Assembly: GCF_001905445.1 (NCBI RefSeq)
Contig: NZ_LIVQ01000003.1
Span: forward strand, 931,445-995,444
Source of the DNA: Streptomyces sp. CB00455
GTDB lineage: Bacteria > Actinomycetota > Actinomycetes > Streptomycetales > Streptomycetaceae
Direction of reading: 5' to 3'
Length of the DNA stretch: 64,000 nt
The position numbers were made by a program, and so were the translations under genes. The notes beneath the pieces are model-generated. The model had not been told where the DNA came from. It saw only the letters and a program-made list of their open reading frames with translations, and did not search any database. Below are positions 14,817 through 23,363 of this stretch, piece by piece; within the stretch, counting starts at the first letter, position 1; each line of letters opens with the position of its first letter.

Positions 14817-16748
14817 CTAGGGCCGGCCGAAGAAGGGGGCGAGGACCAGTTCGGCCGCGCCCTCGGCGACGCCGGTGACGGCGAGGCCGACCTCGGGCGC
14901 GACCGGGGTCAGCGCGCGGGCCTCCAGGACGGCCCTGACTCCGGCCACGAAGACCTCCGGGGCCGAGGCCACGATGCGGCCGCCCAGCAGGACGTGGTCC
15001 ACGTCCAGGAGCGCGGCCAGGTTGGCCGCGCCCTGACCGAGGATGCGCGCCGCCTCGGGGAGGTCGCCGCGGGCCACCGCCGCCAGGCAGAGCACCTCCG
15101 CGCAACCGCGAGCCCCGCAGCGGCACGGGGGGCCGTCCAGACTGAGCACCTGGTGACCGAACTCCCCCGCCCCGGAACGGGCACCCCGGTGGACCTCCCC
15201 GTTCAACAGCAGCCCGGCTCCGAGCCCGGTACCGACGTGCAGGTACACGGAAGCCCCACCCCGCCCTGCGAAGCCGAACCCGGCCCCCGAGCCGAATCCA
15301 CTGCCCACCCCCGAACCGGCCCCACCGCCGGAGCCCGCACCGAAGCCGCCCCCTGAACCCGCCCTGGCGTCCGGTCCCGGGGCCACGGAGGTGCCGAGTC
15401 CGGGGGCTGAACCCGCCCGGGCGTCGGGGGTGTCACCCACCGACGGATCGGGGCTTGAAGCTGCCTGGGTGCCAGGGGCCATGGCGGTGGCGGTGGCGGT
15501 GGCGGGATGCGGGCCCGAGCCCGCCCGGGTGTCCGGGCCCAGGTCCGTAAAGGGGCCGGGGTTTGAGCCCGCACGGACGTCCGGGGCGCCGTCCGGCGAG
15601 GTGCCGGGGCTCATCGCGGTGTCCGGCGACGTGCCGGAGTTAACTGCGCTGTCCGGATAGGGGGCAGGACTCGTCGCGCTGTCCGGCGAGGGGGTGGGGC
15701 TCGTCGCGTCGTCCGGCGGGAGGGTGGTAGCTGCGCCACGGCGGGGCGCGCCCGCGCAGCCGGATGGGCCCCGGCGGGAAGCATCCGCCGAGCCGGGCTC
15801 GCCGGGCTCGCCCGTACGTCCGCCGCGGCCGCCGTTCGTCCCGGAGCCCGGGTCCACGCCCGGGTCCACGCCCGGGTCCACGCCCGGGTCCACGCCGGGG
15901 TCCCCACCCGGGTGAGCGTTCGGGGCCGGCGTCGCGGTCCAGGCGGCCGCCGGGGAGGATCCGGCGGCCGCGCCCGCGTTCGTGTCCTTGTCCAGCAGCA
16001 CCGGCAGGCCCAGCCGCCCCGCCAGCACCTCCCGCAGCGGGAAGCCCTCCCAGTGCGGGGCCCCCGTCACCCGGCCCATCACCCCGGTCCGGTGGTCCAA
16101 CGGTCCCGGCGCGGCCACCCCTACGCCCAGGGGCCGGGGCCCGCCCGGACCGCAGACCCGCGCGAGCGCCCGTACGACCGTCTCCACCACCCCCTCCGGC
16201 GCGGCCGCGAAGTCCAGCGGGCCGACGTCTTCGGCAACGACCCGGCCCGCCAGGTCGACCCGCACCACCCGGAGCTCGTCGCGGTCCAGGTGCACCCCGG
16301 CCGCGTACCGCGCCTCCGCCACCAGCCGCAGCAGGGTCCGCGGCTTGCCGCCGGTGGACGCCGCGCGGCCCGCGTCCACGACCAGCCCCTCCGCCACCAG
16401 CCGCGACGTGATCTTGCTGACGGCCTGCGGCGTAAGACCCGTTCGGGCGGCCAGATCACTGCGGCCCAGGCCCGCCGGGCCGGCCACGCGCAGCAGATCC
16501 AGCAACAGTGCCTCGTTGTACTCGCGCAGGGCGGGCAGGTTCACTCCGCCACGACCTTCACCGCGGCCGCCTCCGACTCCGCTTCCCCCACCGCAACCGC
16601 CACGGCTGCCAGGGCCACCACCCCCGGCCTTACCCCTGCCACCGCTGCCACCGCTGCCACCGCTGCCACCGCTGCCACCGCGTCCACCGCTGTCCGCAGT
16701 TCCCCTGTCCGCATCCGCGCTTCCCCTGTTCACCCGCCCATTGTCCAC
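14817..16748 (-). CDS. ROK family regulator/sugar kinase with a long disordered insertion
   Basis: A 643-residue protein. A Gly/Ser/Arg-rich stretch (1-68) precedes a winged helix (about 69-135, NLPALREYNEALLLDLLR and RTGLTPQAVSKITSRLVAEG), then the first half of the ROK domain ending in LLDKDTNAGAA (about 270). About 235 residues of Gly/Pro/Ser/Asp/Thr-rich repeats (DPGVDPGVDPG, DARAGS) follow before the fold resumes at VYLHVGTGLGAGLLLNG, with AGEFGH and the zinc motif CRCGARGC. ROK proteins bind sugars and repress or phosphorylate; usual length is 380-420. A GTG at 16544 with GAAGG upstream is an alternative start that removes the Gly-rich head. Confidence 0.85.
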   Translation of the reverse strand: MDNGRVNRGSADADRGTADSGGRGGSGGSGGSGGSGGRGKAGGGGPGSRGGCGGGSGVGGGRGEGRGGVNLPALREYNEALLLDLLRVAGPAGLGRSDLAARTGLTPQAVSKITSRLVAEGLVVDAGRAASTGGKPRTLLRLVAEARYAAGVHLDRDELRVVRVDLAGRVVAEDVGPLDFAAAPEGVVETVVRALARVCGPGGPRPLGVGVAAPGPLDHRTGVMGRVTGAPHWEGFPLREVLAGRLGLPVLLDKDTNAGAAAGSSPAAAWTATPAPNAHPGGDPGVDPGVDPGVDPGVDPGSGTNGGRGGRTGEPGEPGSADASRRGPSGCAGAPRRGAATTLPPDDATSPTPSPDSATSPAPYPDSAVNSGTSPDTAMSPGTSPDGAPDVRAGSNPGPFTDLGPDTRAGSGPHPATATATAMAPGTQAASSPDPSVGDTPDARAGSAPGLGTSVAPGPDARAGSGGGFGAGSGGGAGSGVGSGFGSGAGFGFAGRGGASVYLHVGTGLGAGLLLNGEVHRGARSGAGEFGHQVLSLDGPPCRCGARGCAEVLCLAAVARGDLPEAARILGQGAANLAALLDVDHVLLGGRIVASAPEVFVAGVRAVLEARALTPVAPEVGLAVTGVAEGAAELVLAPFFGRP

Positions 16749-16789
16749 CTTCCTTGCACTTCGACAACGCTGTTGCGAAAGTGGATGCC

Positions 16790-17938
16790 ATGAATGCCAC
16801 CCCCCGCTCCGCAGCCCTCCGCGTCGGCCTCGTCGGCTACGGCCTCGCCGGTTCCGTCTTCCACGCCCCCCTCGTGGCGGCCACCGAAGGGCTCGTCCTC
16901 GACACGGTCGTCACCTCCGATCCAGAACGGGCGGCCGGGGCCCGCGCCGAGTTCCCCGACGTCCGCATCGCCGCCTCCCCTGACGAGCTGTGGGACCGGG
17001 CGGGCGGCGCGGACGCGCTCGACCTCGTCGTGATCGCCTCCCCGAACAAGACGCACGTCCCGCTCGCCACCGCGGCCCTCACGGCCGGAATCCCGGCCGT
17101 CGTGGACAAGCCGCTCGCCGCCACCGCGGCCGAGGCGCGCGAGCTGGCCGCGCTCGCCGAGCGGACCGGGACGTTCCTGTCGGTCTTCCAGAACCGCCGC
17201 TGGGACAACGACTTCCTCACCGTGCGCCGTCTCCTCGCGGACGGCGAGCTCGGCGAGGTCCAGCGCTTCGAGTCCCGCTTCGAGCGCTGGCGCCCGCAGC
17301 TCAAGGGAGGCTGGCGCGAGTCGGGCGCCCCGGAGGAGATCGGCGGGCTGCTCTACGACCTGGGCAGCCACGTCGTGGACCAGGCACTCGTCCTGTTCGG
17401 CCCGGCGGTACGGGTCTACGCGGAGACCGACGTGCGCCGCCCGGGCGCCGAGGCCGATGACGACACCTTCATCGCCGTCACCCACGCGAACGGAGTCCGC
17501 TCCCACTTCTACGTCAGCGCCACCACCGCCCAGCTCGGCCCGCGCCTGCGCGTCCTGGGCTCCCGGGCCGGCTACGTGAAGTACGGCCTCGATCCGCAGG
17601 AGGGCGCCCTGCGCGAGGGACTGCGGCCGGGCAAGGACGCCCCGTGGGGCGTGGAGCCCGAGCACTGCTGGGGCCGACTGGGGGCCGGCGAGTCCCCGCT
17701 GACCGGCGGCGGCATGCCGGTGCCGACGCTGCCGGGTGACTACCCGGCGTACTACGCGGCCGTGGCGGCCGCGCTGCGCGAGGGCGGGCCCGCGCCGGTC
17801 ACGGCGTACGAGGCGGCCCAGTGCCTCGACGTGCTGGAGGCGGCCCGCAGGTCGTCGCGGGACGGAGTGGTTGTGGAGATCCCGACCCCCACCGGCTCCC
17901 CCACGTCCACCGGCTCCCCCACCCCGTCCGGCTCCTGA
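16790..17938 (+). CDS. Gfo/Idh/MocA family oxidoreductase
   Basis: A 382-residue NAD(P)-dependent dehydrogenase of the glucose-fructose oxidoreductase/inositol dehydrogenase family. A Rossmann motif near the N-terminus (LRVGLVGYGLAGSVFHAPL), VVIASPNKTHVPLA and the EKP-like motif VVDKPLAATAAEA (near residue 105) are followed by the C-terminal alpha/beta domain with YDLGSHVVDQALVLFG, where the catalytic His is expected. The substrate is probably a sugar or polyol but is not identifiable. It diverges from the ROK gene, so the pair may be regulator and target (inference). The C-terminus carries a short Thr/Pro/Ser repeat (PTSTGSPTPSGS). Confidence 0.9.
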   Translation: MNATPRSAALRVGLVGYGLAGSVFHAPLVAATEGLVLDTVVTSDPERAAGARAEFPDVRIAASPDELWDRAGGADALDLVVIASPNKTHVPLATAALTAGIPAVVDKPLAATAAEARELAALAERTGTFLSVFQNRRWDNDFLTVRRLLADGELGEVQRFESRFERWRPQLKGGWRESGAPEEIGGLLYDLGSHVVDQALVLFGPAVRVYAETDVRRPGAEADDDTFIAVTHANGVRSHFYVSATTAQLGPRLRVLGSRAGYVKYGLDPQEGALREGLRPGKDAPWGVEPEHCWGRLGAGESPLTGGGMPVPTLPGDYPAYYAAVAAALREGGPAPVTAYEAAQCLDVLEAARRSSRDGVVVEIPTPTGSPTSTGSPTPSGS

Positions 17939-17956
17939 CGCCGGACCGGCGCGGGG

Positions 17957-18018
17957 CCGGAGCAGGACCGGAGCGGGACGGGACCGGAGCGGGACGGGAC
18001 GGGACGGGACGGGACGGG
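17957..18018. repeat. GGGAC pentanucleotide repeat
   Basis: After several GACCGGAGCGG units there are five to six perfect copies of GGGAC at 17991-18018, in the 243-base gap between the oxidoreductase gene and the FAH-family gene. No other element is seen in the first half of the gap. Confidence 0.8.
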
Positions 18019-18130
18019 AACAGGATCGGCGCGAGACGGGCGCGGGATCGACCCCGTCGCGCGCCGTTCGAGGCCCACGCACGCAGGGGAGGGGCGGGAC
18101 CGCCGTGGCGGCCCGCCCCCTCCCCCCGCA

Positions 18131-18190
18131 CACCGCCGTTCAGGCGCTGCACACCGCCGTCCAGGCTCTGCGTACCGCCGTTCAGGCGCT
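18131..18190. repeat. 21-bp tandem repeat overlapping the FAH gene stop
   Basis: ACCGCCGTTCAGGCGCTG and near copies begin at 18132, 18153 and 18174. The third includes the TGA stop (18182-18184, minus strand) of the FAH-family gene. This is the same arrangement as the 26-bp repeat at the HAD gene. Confidence 0.8.
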
Positions 18191-19039
18191 CTTGAACTCC
18201 TGGCGCTGGCGGCCCAGGCCGTCGATCTCCAGCTCCACGACGTCACCGGCGCGCAGGTACGGCTTCGGTTCCGGCCGGCCCATCGCCACGCCGGCCGGTG
18301 TACCGGTGACGATGACGTCGCCCGGGTACAGGGTCATGAAGTGGCTCAGGTACCGGACGACCTCGCCGACCGTGAAGATCTGGTCCGCAGTGTTGCCGTC
18401 CTGCTTGAGCTCGCCGTTGACCCAGAGCCGGACGTCCAGGACCTGCGGGTCCGCGACCTCGTCCGCCGTGACCAGCCAGGGACCGAGCGGGGTGAAGGTC
18501 TCGCAGTTCTTGCCCTTGTCCCAGGTGCCGCCGCGCTCGATCTGGAACTCGCGCTCCGAGACGTCATTGACCAGCAGGTACCCGCCGACGTGCGCCAGGC
18601 CCTCCTCGGCGGAGGACAGGTAGCGGGCCGTGCTGCCGACGACGACGCCGAGCTCGGCCTCCCAGTCGGTCTTCACGCTGCCGCGGGGTATCAGCACCGT
18701 GTCGTCCGGGCCGACCACGGTGTCCGCGGCCTTCAGGAAGAGGATCGGCTCGGTCGGCGCCTGCGCGCCGATCTCCGCAGCGTGCCCGAAGTAGTTCAGC
18801 CCGATGCCCACGACCTTGCCGATGCGGCCCACCGGCGCGCCGATCCGCAGCCCTTCGGCATCGAGGGCCGGGAGCCCGCCCGCCTCCGCCGCGTCCCGTA
18901 CGCGGGACAGTGCGGCGTCATCGGCCAGGAGAGCGCCGTCCACATCCGTGATCAGGCCGGACAGGTCACGCAGTGTCCCGTCCCGGTCGAGCAGCGCGGG
19001 GCGCTCCGACCCGGCGGGTCCGACACGCAGCAGCTTCAT
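18182..19039 (-). CDS. Fumarylacetoacetate hydrolase family protein
   Basis: A 285-residue enzyme of the FAH superfamily, which hydrolyses or decarboxylates beta-diketo acids in aromatic catabolism, or acts on oxaloacetate or acylpyruvates. An N-terminal YbbC-like stretch (1-70) is followed by the catalytic domain: GIGLNYFGHAAE, ILFLKAADTVVGP, the metal-binding DWEAELGVVVG, VNDVSEREFQ and LYPGDVIVTGTPAGVAMG. It resembles the actinobacterial acylpyruvase/FAHD1 type, but the substrate is not certain. The start at 19039 fits GGGAG seven bases upstream; an ATG two codons earlier is also possible. Confidence 0.92.
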   Translation of the reverse strand: MKLLRVGPAGSERPALLDRDGTLRDLSGLITDVDGALLADDAALSRVRDAAEAGGLPALDAEGLRIGAPVGRIGKVVGIGLNYFGHAAEIGAQAPTEPILFLKAADTVVGPDDTVLIPRGSVKTDWEAELGVVVGSTARYLSSAEEGLAHVGGYLLVNDVSEREFQIERGGTWDKGKNCETFTPLGPWLVTADEVADPQVLDVRLWVNGELKQDGNTADQIFTVGEVVRYLSHFMTLYPGDVIVTGTPAGVAMGRPEPKPYLRAGDVVELEIDGLGRQRQEFKSA

Positions 19040-19161
19040 GGGCATTCTCCCGTGGTCGTGGGTGGTCGGCCCATGGCTGTGCCACGGGCCGGCCGATGGG
19101 TTGCGGCCATCGGAGGATTGGCTGATCCTCCAAGAAGTCCGCCTCATCCGCAAGACCCTGT

Positions 19162-20049
19162 TCACACCCTGGAACGCAACCCTCCGTCATTCAGCTCGCC
19201 GCCCCGACGCTCTCCGCCCCGCCGTTCTCCGCCCCGCAGCCCTACGTCCCGCAGTCCTCCGTCCCGCTCTCCGTCCGCCACCTCGGCCGCGCGGTCCTTG
19301 CGGTGCTGCAGCCAGGCGCGCTCCGCCACCGACCACGCGGTGGTGGTCAGCAGGTAGAGCCCGGCGGCGAGCGGCACCACCGCGGCGGTGACCAGCGTCC
19401 CGAAGGAGAGCAGGGGCAGGAAGCCACCCATCTTCCGCATGAGTTCCCGCTGCTCGGCGCTCACCTCGGCCAGGGCCGGGGCCCCGCTCCCGACACCCGC
19501 CTTGCCCGCGTTACCCGCCTTGCCCCTCTTGCCCGCCTGACCCCTCGACGCACCGGGCCGACCGGCCCCGCCGGGCCGGGCGGTCGCACCCGGCGTACGC
19601 CCCGCACCGGCCGCACCGGCCTGCACTGCGGCCGCGGCCGCCCGGCGCCCCCGTACCGCACTCCACGCCGCCACCACGGCGATCGCCGCGAACAGTCCGA
19701 GAAACACCAGCCCCGGCGCCCCGAAGAGGCCGCCCTCCTCCAGCGCCCCGGTCCACCGGGTGCCCAGCGGCGCGGCGAACAGCCGGTGTCCCAGGAGCTC
19801 GTTGGCCTTGCCGCCCAGCTCCGCCGAGGAGAAGGCCCGGTACATCACGAAGAACACCGGCAGCTGGAGCAGCATCGGGAGGCATCCGGCGGCCGGGGTC
19901 GCCCCCCGGAAGGCGGCACGGCTCAGCGGGTGCAGGGCGAGGCGTACCAGGACGGTGAACAGCACGATCGCGGCAGCGGTCGCGGACTCGGCCAGTACTG
20001 GTTCCAGAAGCCGGCCCAGCTCGGCAACAAGATGGGTGAAAACAGACAT
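19162..20049 (-). CDS. YidC/Oxa1 family membrane protein insertase (paralogue)
   Basis: A 295-residue membrane protein of the YidC/Oxa1 family, which inserts proteins into the inner membrane. The conserved core is visible: TVLVRLALHPLSRAA in the first helix with the hydrophilic-groove Arg, CLPMLLQLPVFFVMYRAF, a periplasmic region, and later helices FLPLLSFGTLVTAAVVPLAAGLY. A basic, Gly/Ala-rich loop (about residues 150-205) and a tail of GGERRGGERRGGE repeats are unusual. The housekeeping yidC of Streptomyces lies near the origin with rnpA, so this is a second copy. Start at 20049 has GGAGG upstream. It probably forms a unit with the downstream-facing DUF6412 gene. Confidence 0.85.
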   Translation of the reverse strand: MSVFTHLVAELGRLLEPVLAESATAAAIVLFTVLVRLALHPLSRAAFRGATPAAGCLPMLLQLPVFFVMYRAFSSAELGGKANELLGHRLFAAPLGTRWTGALEEGGLFGAPGLVFLGLFAAIAVVAAWSAVRGRRAAAAAVQAGAAGAGRTPGATARPGGAGRPGASRGQAGKRGKAGNAGKAGVGSGAPALAEVSAEQRELMRKMGGFLPLLSFGTLVTAAVVPLAAGLYLLTTTAWSVAERAWLQHRKDRAAEVADGERDGGLRDVGLRGGERRGGERRGGELNDGGLRSRV

Positions 20050-20176
20050 GCGGGGCCCTCCGAGGGGTCTCGTCGAACGTCGAAAGAGATGCATTTCGGC
20101 GTGACGACCCACGAGGAGCGACACCACGGACACGGATCACCGCTGATGACACTGTTCACAGTGCCCAGCGACGGGT

Positions 20177-20270
20177 GACCGGTCAGACGGGCGATCGGTC
20201 GGACAGGTGTTCCGTCAGACGGCGATCCGTCGGACCGGCAGTCCGTCAGACGGGTGTTCCGTCAGCGGAA
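20177..20270. repeat. Short degenerate GTCAGACGG repeats
   Basis: About six units of GTC(A/G)GAC(G)G with intervening GTGTTCCGTCAG lie in the 247-base gap between the DUF6412 gene (stop at 20297) and the YidC-paralogue gene (start at 20049). No hairpin stronger than a few bases is obvious. Confidence 0.55.
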
Positions 20271-20296
20271 GCCGGGGGGTGGGGTACTGCGCGCTC

Positions 20297-20635
20297 CTAC
20301 GCGGCCGTCGGGACGAGACGGCCGGGAGCCCTGGGCCTGGAGCGGCCCGAGGCATCGGGATCGCGCTGCGGCAGGAAGGCCGTGCGCTGCTCCCGGTCGC
20401 GTATCGCGGTGCGTATGCGGTGCGGCGGCACGGGCCGCACCAGGCGCGCGGCGGCGGCCAGGGCTTCGGTGCCGACGGCGACGGTGACCGCGAGGGCCAC
20501 CACCACTGCGCCGAGCCCGCTCTCCCCGGCCCCGGCGAAGAGTCCGAGGACTCCCCCGATGAGCACCAGCGCCAGCGGCGGCAGCAGCGCCGCTGCCCGG
20601 GAGCTCCGGACGGACAGGAGGAAGCGCCGAACCAT
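20297..20635 (-). CDS. DUF6412 small membrane protein
   Basis: A 112-residue protein with two adjoining hydrophobic spans (AAALLPPLALVLIGGVLGLFAG and GLGAVVVALAVTVAVGTEALA) and a basic cytoplasmic tail ending in IRDREQRTAFLPQRDPDASG. The family is found mainly beside YidC paralogues in Streptomyces (recalled, not checked), and that is its position here, upstream of the YidC-like gene on the same strand. Start at 20635 has GGGGGAGG upstream. The function is unknown; a role with the insertase is inference. Confidence 0.8.
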   Translation of the reverse strand: MVRRFLLSVRSSRAAALLPPLALVLIGGVLGLFAGAGESGLGAVVVALAVTVAVGTEALAAAARLVRPVPPHRIRTAIRDREQRTAFLPQRDPDASGRSRPRAPGRLVPTAA

Positions 20636-20700
20636 GCGGACCTCCCCCTTCCCCACCGGATCCGAACCTCCGTACGAGATTCGCTAGCTACAAACGCATC

Positions 20701-22239
20701 TTAACCGGAGCCGCTGACAAGGGGTATGGGCTCCTCTCCCGGCAGCGGATCGCGGGCCAGCACCTCCTCGTCGGGCCGCCCGTCGTCCGCTTCCGGCGGC
20801 CCGAGCAGGCTCACGGCCAGAGCCACCGCCAGATTCAGGACGAGGGCCACCATCCCCGCGTTCACGCCCCACACCGGGTCGTGGCCGGTGAAGACCAGCG
20901 CGCAGACCAGCCCGACGCCCGCGACCAGCCCGCTCACCGCCCCCGCCGCCGTCAGCCTTCGCCACACCAGTCCCAGCAGCAGCATGGGTACCAGCTGCGC
21001 CATGCCCTCGTACGAGACGAGCGACAGCCGTACGAGCGTGTTCGGTGCGGTGTAGGTCAGCACCAGCGCCACCGACCCGGCCACCACCACGACCACCTGG
21101 GAGGCGGTTTTCTGCCGCTCCCCCGCACTCCACCGGGGCAGCAGCGACAGCACGCTCCGCCCCCACATGGCGCCGATGACCAGCATGAACACCGCCATCG
21201 GCACGATCGAGGACAGCGCGGCCGCCACCCCGATCACGCCCACCGCCCAGGCGGGCAGGGAGTCCACGACCAGCTTGAAGAGGGCGAGGTTGGAATCCGC
21301 GCCGGTCAGCCCCGGCACCACGAACAGCGCGGCCATCCCCAGCAGCATCGGGACGAAGAGCAGCACGTTGTAGGCGGGCAGCAGGACGGCGTTGCGTCGC
21401 AGGATGTCGCCGTCGCGCGCGCCCAGGTACCCGGCGACGGTGGTCGGGAAGATGACCACGGTCAGCGCGTTGAGGACGGTGGTGGAGGCGAACCAGGCGG
21501 TCCCGAGCTTCCCGCGCCCGTCCGCCCCGGCGCCGTGCCCGGGCAGCGTCAGCCAGTCGGCCCGCTCGGCCGCGAGCCGGTCGAAGAGCTCCCCGTAGCC
21601 GCCGAAGTAGTGGAGGGGCACGTACACCGCGAGGAACGCGAGGGTGCCGATGACGAGCACGTCCTTGAGTACCGAGACCCACGCGCTGCCGCGCAGGCCG
21701 CTCACCACCACGAAGGCCGTCGTCACGGCGAAGGCCACGAAGTAGGCCCACTCCAGGGACACGGCGCCGTAGGTGACGGTGGAGACCACCACGCCCATCC
21801 CGGTGATCTGCAGCTGGATGTAGGGCAGCAGGAAGAGGGTCGCGAGCACCGCGACGGCCGCTCCCAGCCAGGGCCGTCGGTAGCGGTGCGCCACCATGTC
21901 GGTGATCCCGACCAGGCCGTGGCGGCGGGCGTAGGACCACAGCAGCGGGCCCACCACGTAGCCCACGGCGTAACCGCACGCCATGTAGGCGACGACGTAC
22001 ATCACGGGGGCCCCGTAGTCGTAGCCCCAGCCGGCCGCGCCCAGATAGCTGAAGCTGGTGTAGCCCTCACCCGCCATCAGGACCCAGATGAACACGGTCC
22101 CCAGCGAGCGCCCGCCCACCGACCACTCGGCGAGTCCGCCGCCACCCCCGCCGCGCCCGCGCACCGCGAGCAGTCCGAGCGCGATGGTCGCCACCATGAA
22201 CACGGCGAAGACGGTGGTCGCGACGGCGGTCCCGCTCAC
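20701..22239 (-). CDS. Sodium:solute symporter (SSS family)
   Basis: A 512-residue integral membrane transporter with 13 or so predicted helices, of the SSS/SSF family that couples uptake to sodium. Conserved features are the N-terminal WSVGGRSLGTVFIWVLMAGEGYTSF, the loop RHGLVGITDMVAHRYRRP, GLRGSAWVSVLKDVL and ALSSIVPMAVFMLVIGAM near residue 335. Related permeases carry mono- or dicarboxylates, proline or pantothenate; the substrate is not identifiable. The GTG start at 22239 overlaps the stop of the DUF3311 gene by four bases. The two together match the two-component layout in which DUF3311 accompanies SSS symporters in actinobacteria. Confidence 0.92.
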   Translation of the reverse strand: MSGTAVATTVFAVFMVATIALGLLAVRGRGGGGGGLAEWSVGGRSLGTVFIWVLMAGEGYTSFSYLGAAGWGYDYGAPVMYVVAYMACGYAVGYVVGPLLWSYARRHGLVGITDMVAHRYRRPWLGAAVAVLATLFLLPYIQLQITGMGVVVSTVTYGAVSLEWAYFVAFAVTTAFVVVSGLRGSAWVSVLKDVLVIGTLAFLAVYVPLHYFGGYGELFDRLAAERADWLTLPGHGAGADGRGKLGTAWFASTTVLNALTVVIFPTTVAGYLGARDGDILRRNAVLLPAYNVLLFVPMLLGMAALFVVPGLTGADSNLALFKLVVDSLPAWAVGVIGVAAALSSIVPMAVFMLVIGAMWGRSVLSLLPRWSAGERQKTASQVVVVVAGSVALVLTYTAPNTLVRLSLVSYEGMAQLVPMLLLGLVWRRLTAAGAVSGLVAGVGLVCALVFTGHDPVWGVNAGMVALVLNLAVALAVSLLGPPEADDGRPDEEVLARDPLPGEEPIPLVSGSG

Positions 22240-22433
22240 CGGTGGTCACCGCGCCAGGTCATCCACACGGCGAGCGGCGTCACCAGGGTCGCCCCGGCGA
22301 ACCACACGAACAGGAAGGGCATCCCGCCGATCCGCGGCTCCACCCGGTTCACGATGGGCAGCGCACCGAGGAACAGCACGAACGGCACACCCAGCCACCA
22401 CAGCTGCGGACGCTTCACCCGATTCGGACGCAC
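22236..22433 (-). CDS. DUF3311 small membrane protein, symporter partner
   Basis: A 65-residue protein with two helices (WWLGVPFVLFLGALPIVNRV and GGMPFLFVWFAGATLVTPLAVW) separated by EPRI. The DUF3311 family is almost always encoded directly upstream of an SSS symporter and is thought to assist its assembly or stability. Here its stop overlaps the symporter GTG. The start is taken as GTG at 22433; spacing to a GGAG is short, so the true start may be a few codons later. Confidence 0.85.
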   Translation of the reverse strand: MRPNRVKRPQLWWLGVPFVLFLGALPIVNRVEPRIGGMPFLFVWFAGATLVTPLAVWMTWRGDHR

Positions 22434-22451
22434 CGCTCCACACTAGAGGTG

Positions 22452-23309
22452 TCAGGACCTGAGGGTCCCCCAGATCACCAGGCGGTAGGCGGAGGTGTAC
22501 TCGGGCGTGCAGGTGGTGAGCGTGATGTACGCGCCGGGCTCGCTGTAGCCGGAGTCCGGGCGCACGGTGCTGCGCGGCACGGGCGCGATGACCCCGGTGT
22601 CACGGGCGGTGGTCTGGTCGAGGACCTTTCCGACCACGTAGGTGTACCGCCGCCCGGCCACGTCGACGAGCAGCTCGTCCCCCGCCCGGAGCCGGTTGAC
22701 GTAGCGGAACGGCTCGCCGTGGGTGTTGCGGTGCCCGGCGAGTGCGAAGTTCCCCTGCGCCCCGGGGTGGGCGGTCCCGGGGTACTGGCCCGCGTACCCC
22801 TTGTCGAGCACGGCGTGCTTGTCGACGCCCTGCGCGACGGGGACGGCGAGCCCGAGGCGGGGGATGCGCAGTACGGCGTACGCCCGGTCCCCGGCCGGCG
22901 GCTTCGGGGCCCGGCCCGCGCGCCCGTAGTCACCGGTGGGGGCAGGAGGGGCGGCGGAAGGGCCTGCCGGCCGCACGGCGGGATCGGTGGGAGCGGGCGG
23001 ATCGGTGGGAGCGGGCGGATCGGCCGGATCAGGGAAGCCGGCGGGGTCCGCGGAGTCCGCCGGGGCCCGGTCGTCCCCGCTCGCGGCCGGCGAGCCGGAG
23101 TGCCACTGCCTCTCCAGGGCCCGGACCTGGTCGCGGGCGCCGGCCGCGGCCTGCCGGTTGGTCCACCACACCTGGTGCACCACCAGCAGCGCCACCAGCA
23201 CGCCCACCGTGGTCAGCAGCTCGCCGCACGCCCACAACAGCCCTGCGAGACCGGCCCGGCGCCCCCGCCGGCCGCTCCCCTGGACCACCACGCGTACGCG
23301 ATCCCGCAC
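22452..23309 (-). CDS. Class E sortase
   Basis: A 285-residue membrane-anchored transpeptidase. A basic N-terminus precedes one helix (about residues 23-44, GLLWACGELLTTVGVLVALL), then a Pro/Asp/Ala-rich linker (about 70-125) and the sortase barrel: YAVLRIPRLGLAVPVAQGVD, the catalytic His in FALAGHRNTHGEP, and the Cys-Arg pair in ITLTTCTPEYTSAYRLVIWG. This C-terminal signature is characteristic of class E, whose members recognise LAxTG and anchor chaplins and other surface proteins during aerial growth. The LAHTG protein at 13658-14428 is a likely substrate. Start is GTG at 23309. Confidence 0.93.
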   Translation of the reverse strand: MRDRVRVVVQGSGRRGRRAGLAGLLWACGELLTTVGVLVALLVVHQVWWTNRQAAAGARDQVRALERQWHSGSPAASGDDRAPADSADPAGFPDPADPPAPTDPPAPTDPAVRPAGPSAAPPAPTGDYGRAGRAPKPPAGDRAYAVLRIPRLGLAVPVAQGVDKHAVLDKGYAGQYPGTAHPGAQGNFALAGHRNTHGEPFRYVNRLRAGDELLVDVAGRRYTYVVGKVLDQTTARDTGVIAPVPRSTVRPDSGYSEPGAYITLTTCTPEYTSAYRLVIWGTLRS

Positions 23310-23363
23310 GGGCGCACCCTAAGTCCTCCCCCCTCAACTGACCAGGGCAGTACGGTGTGAACC

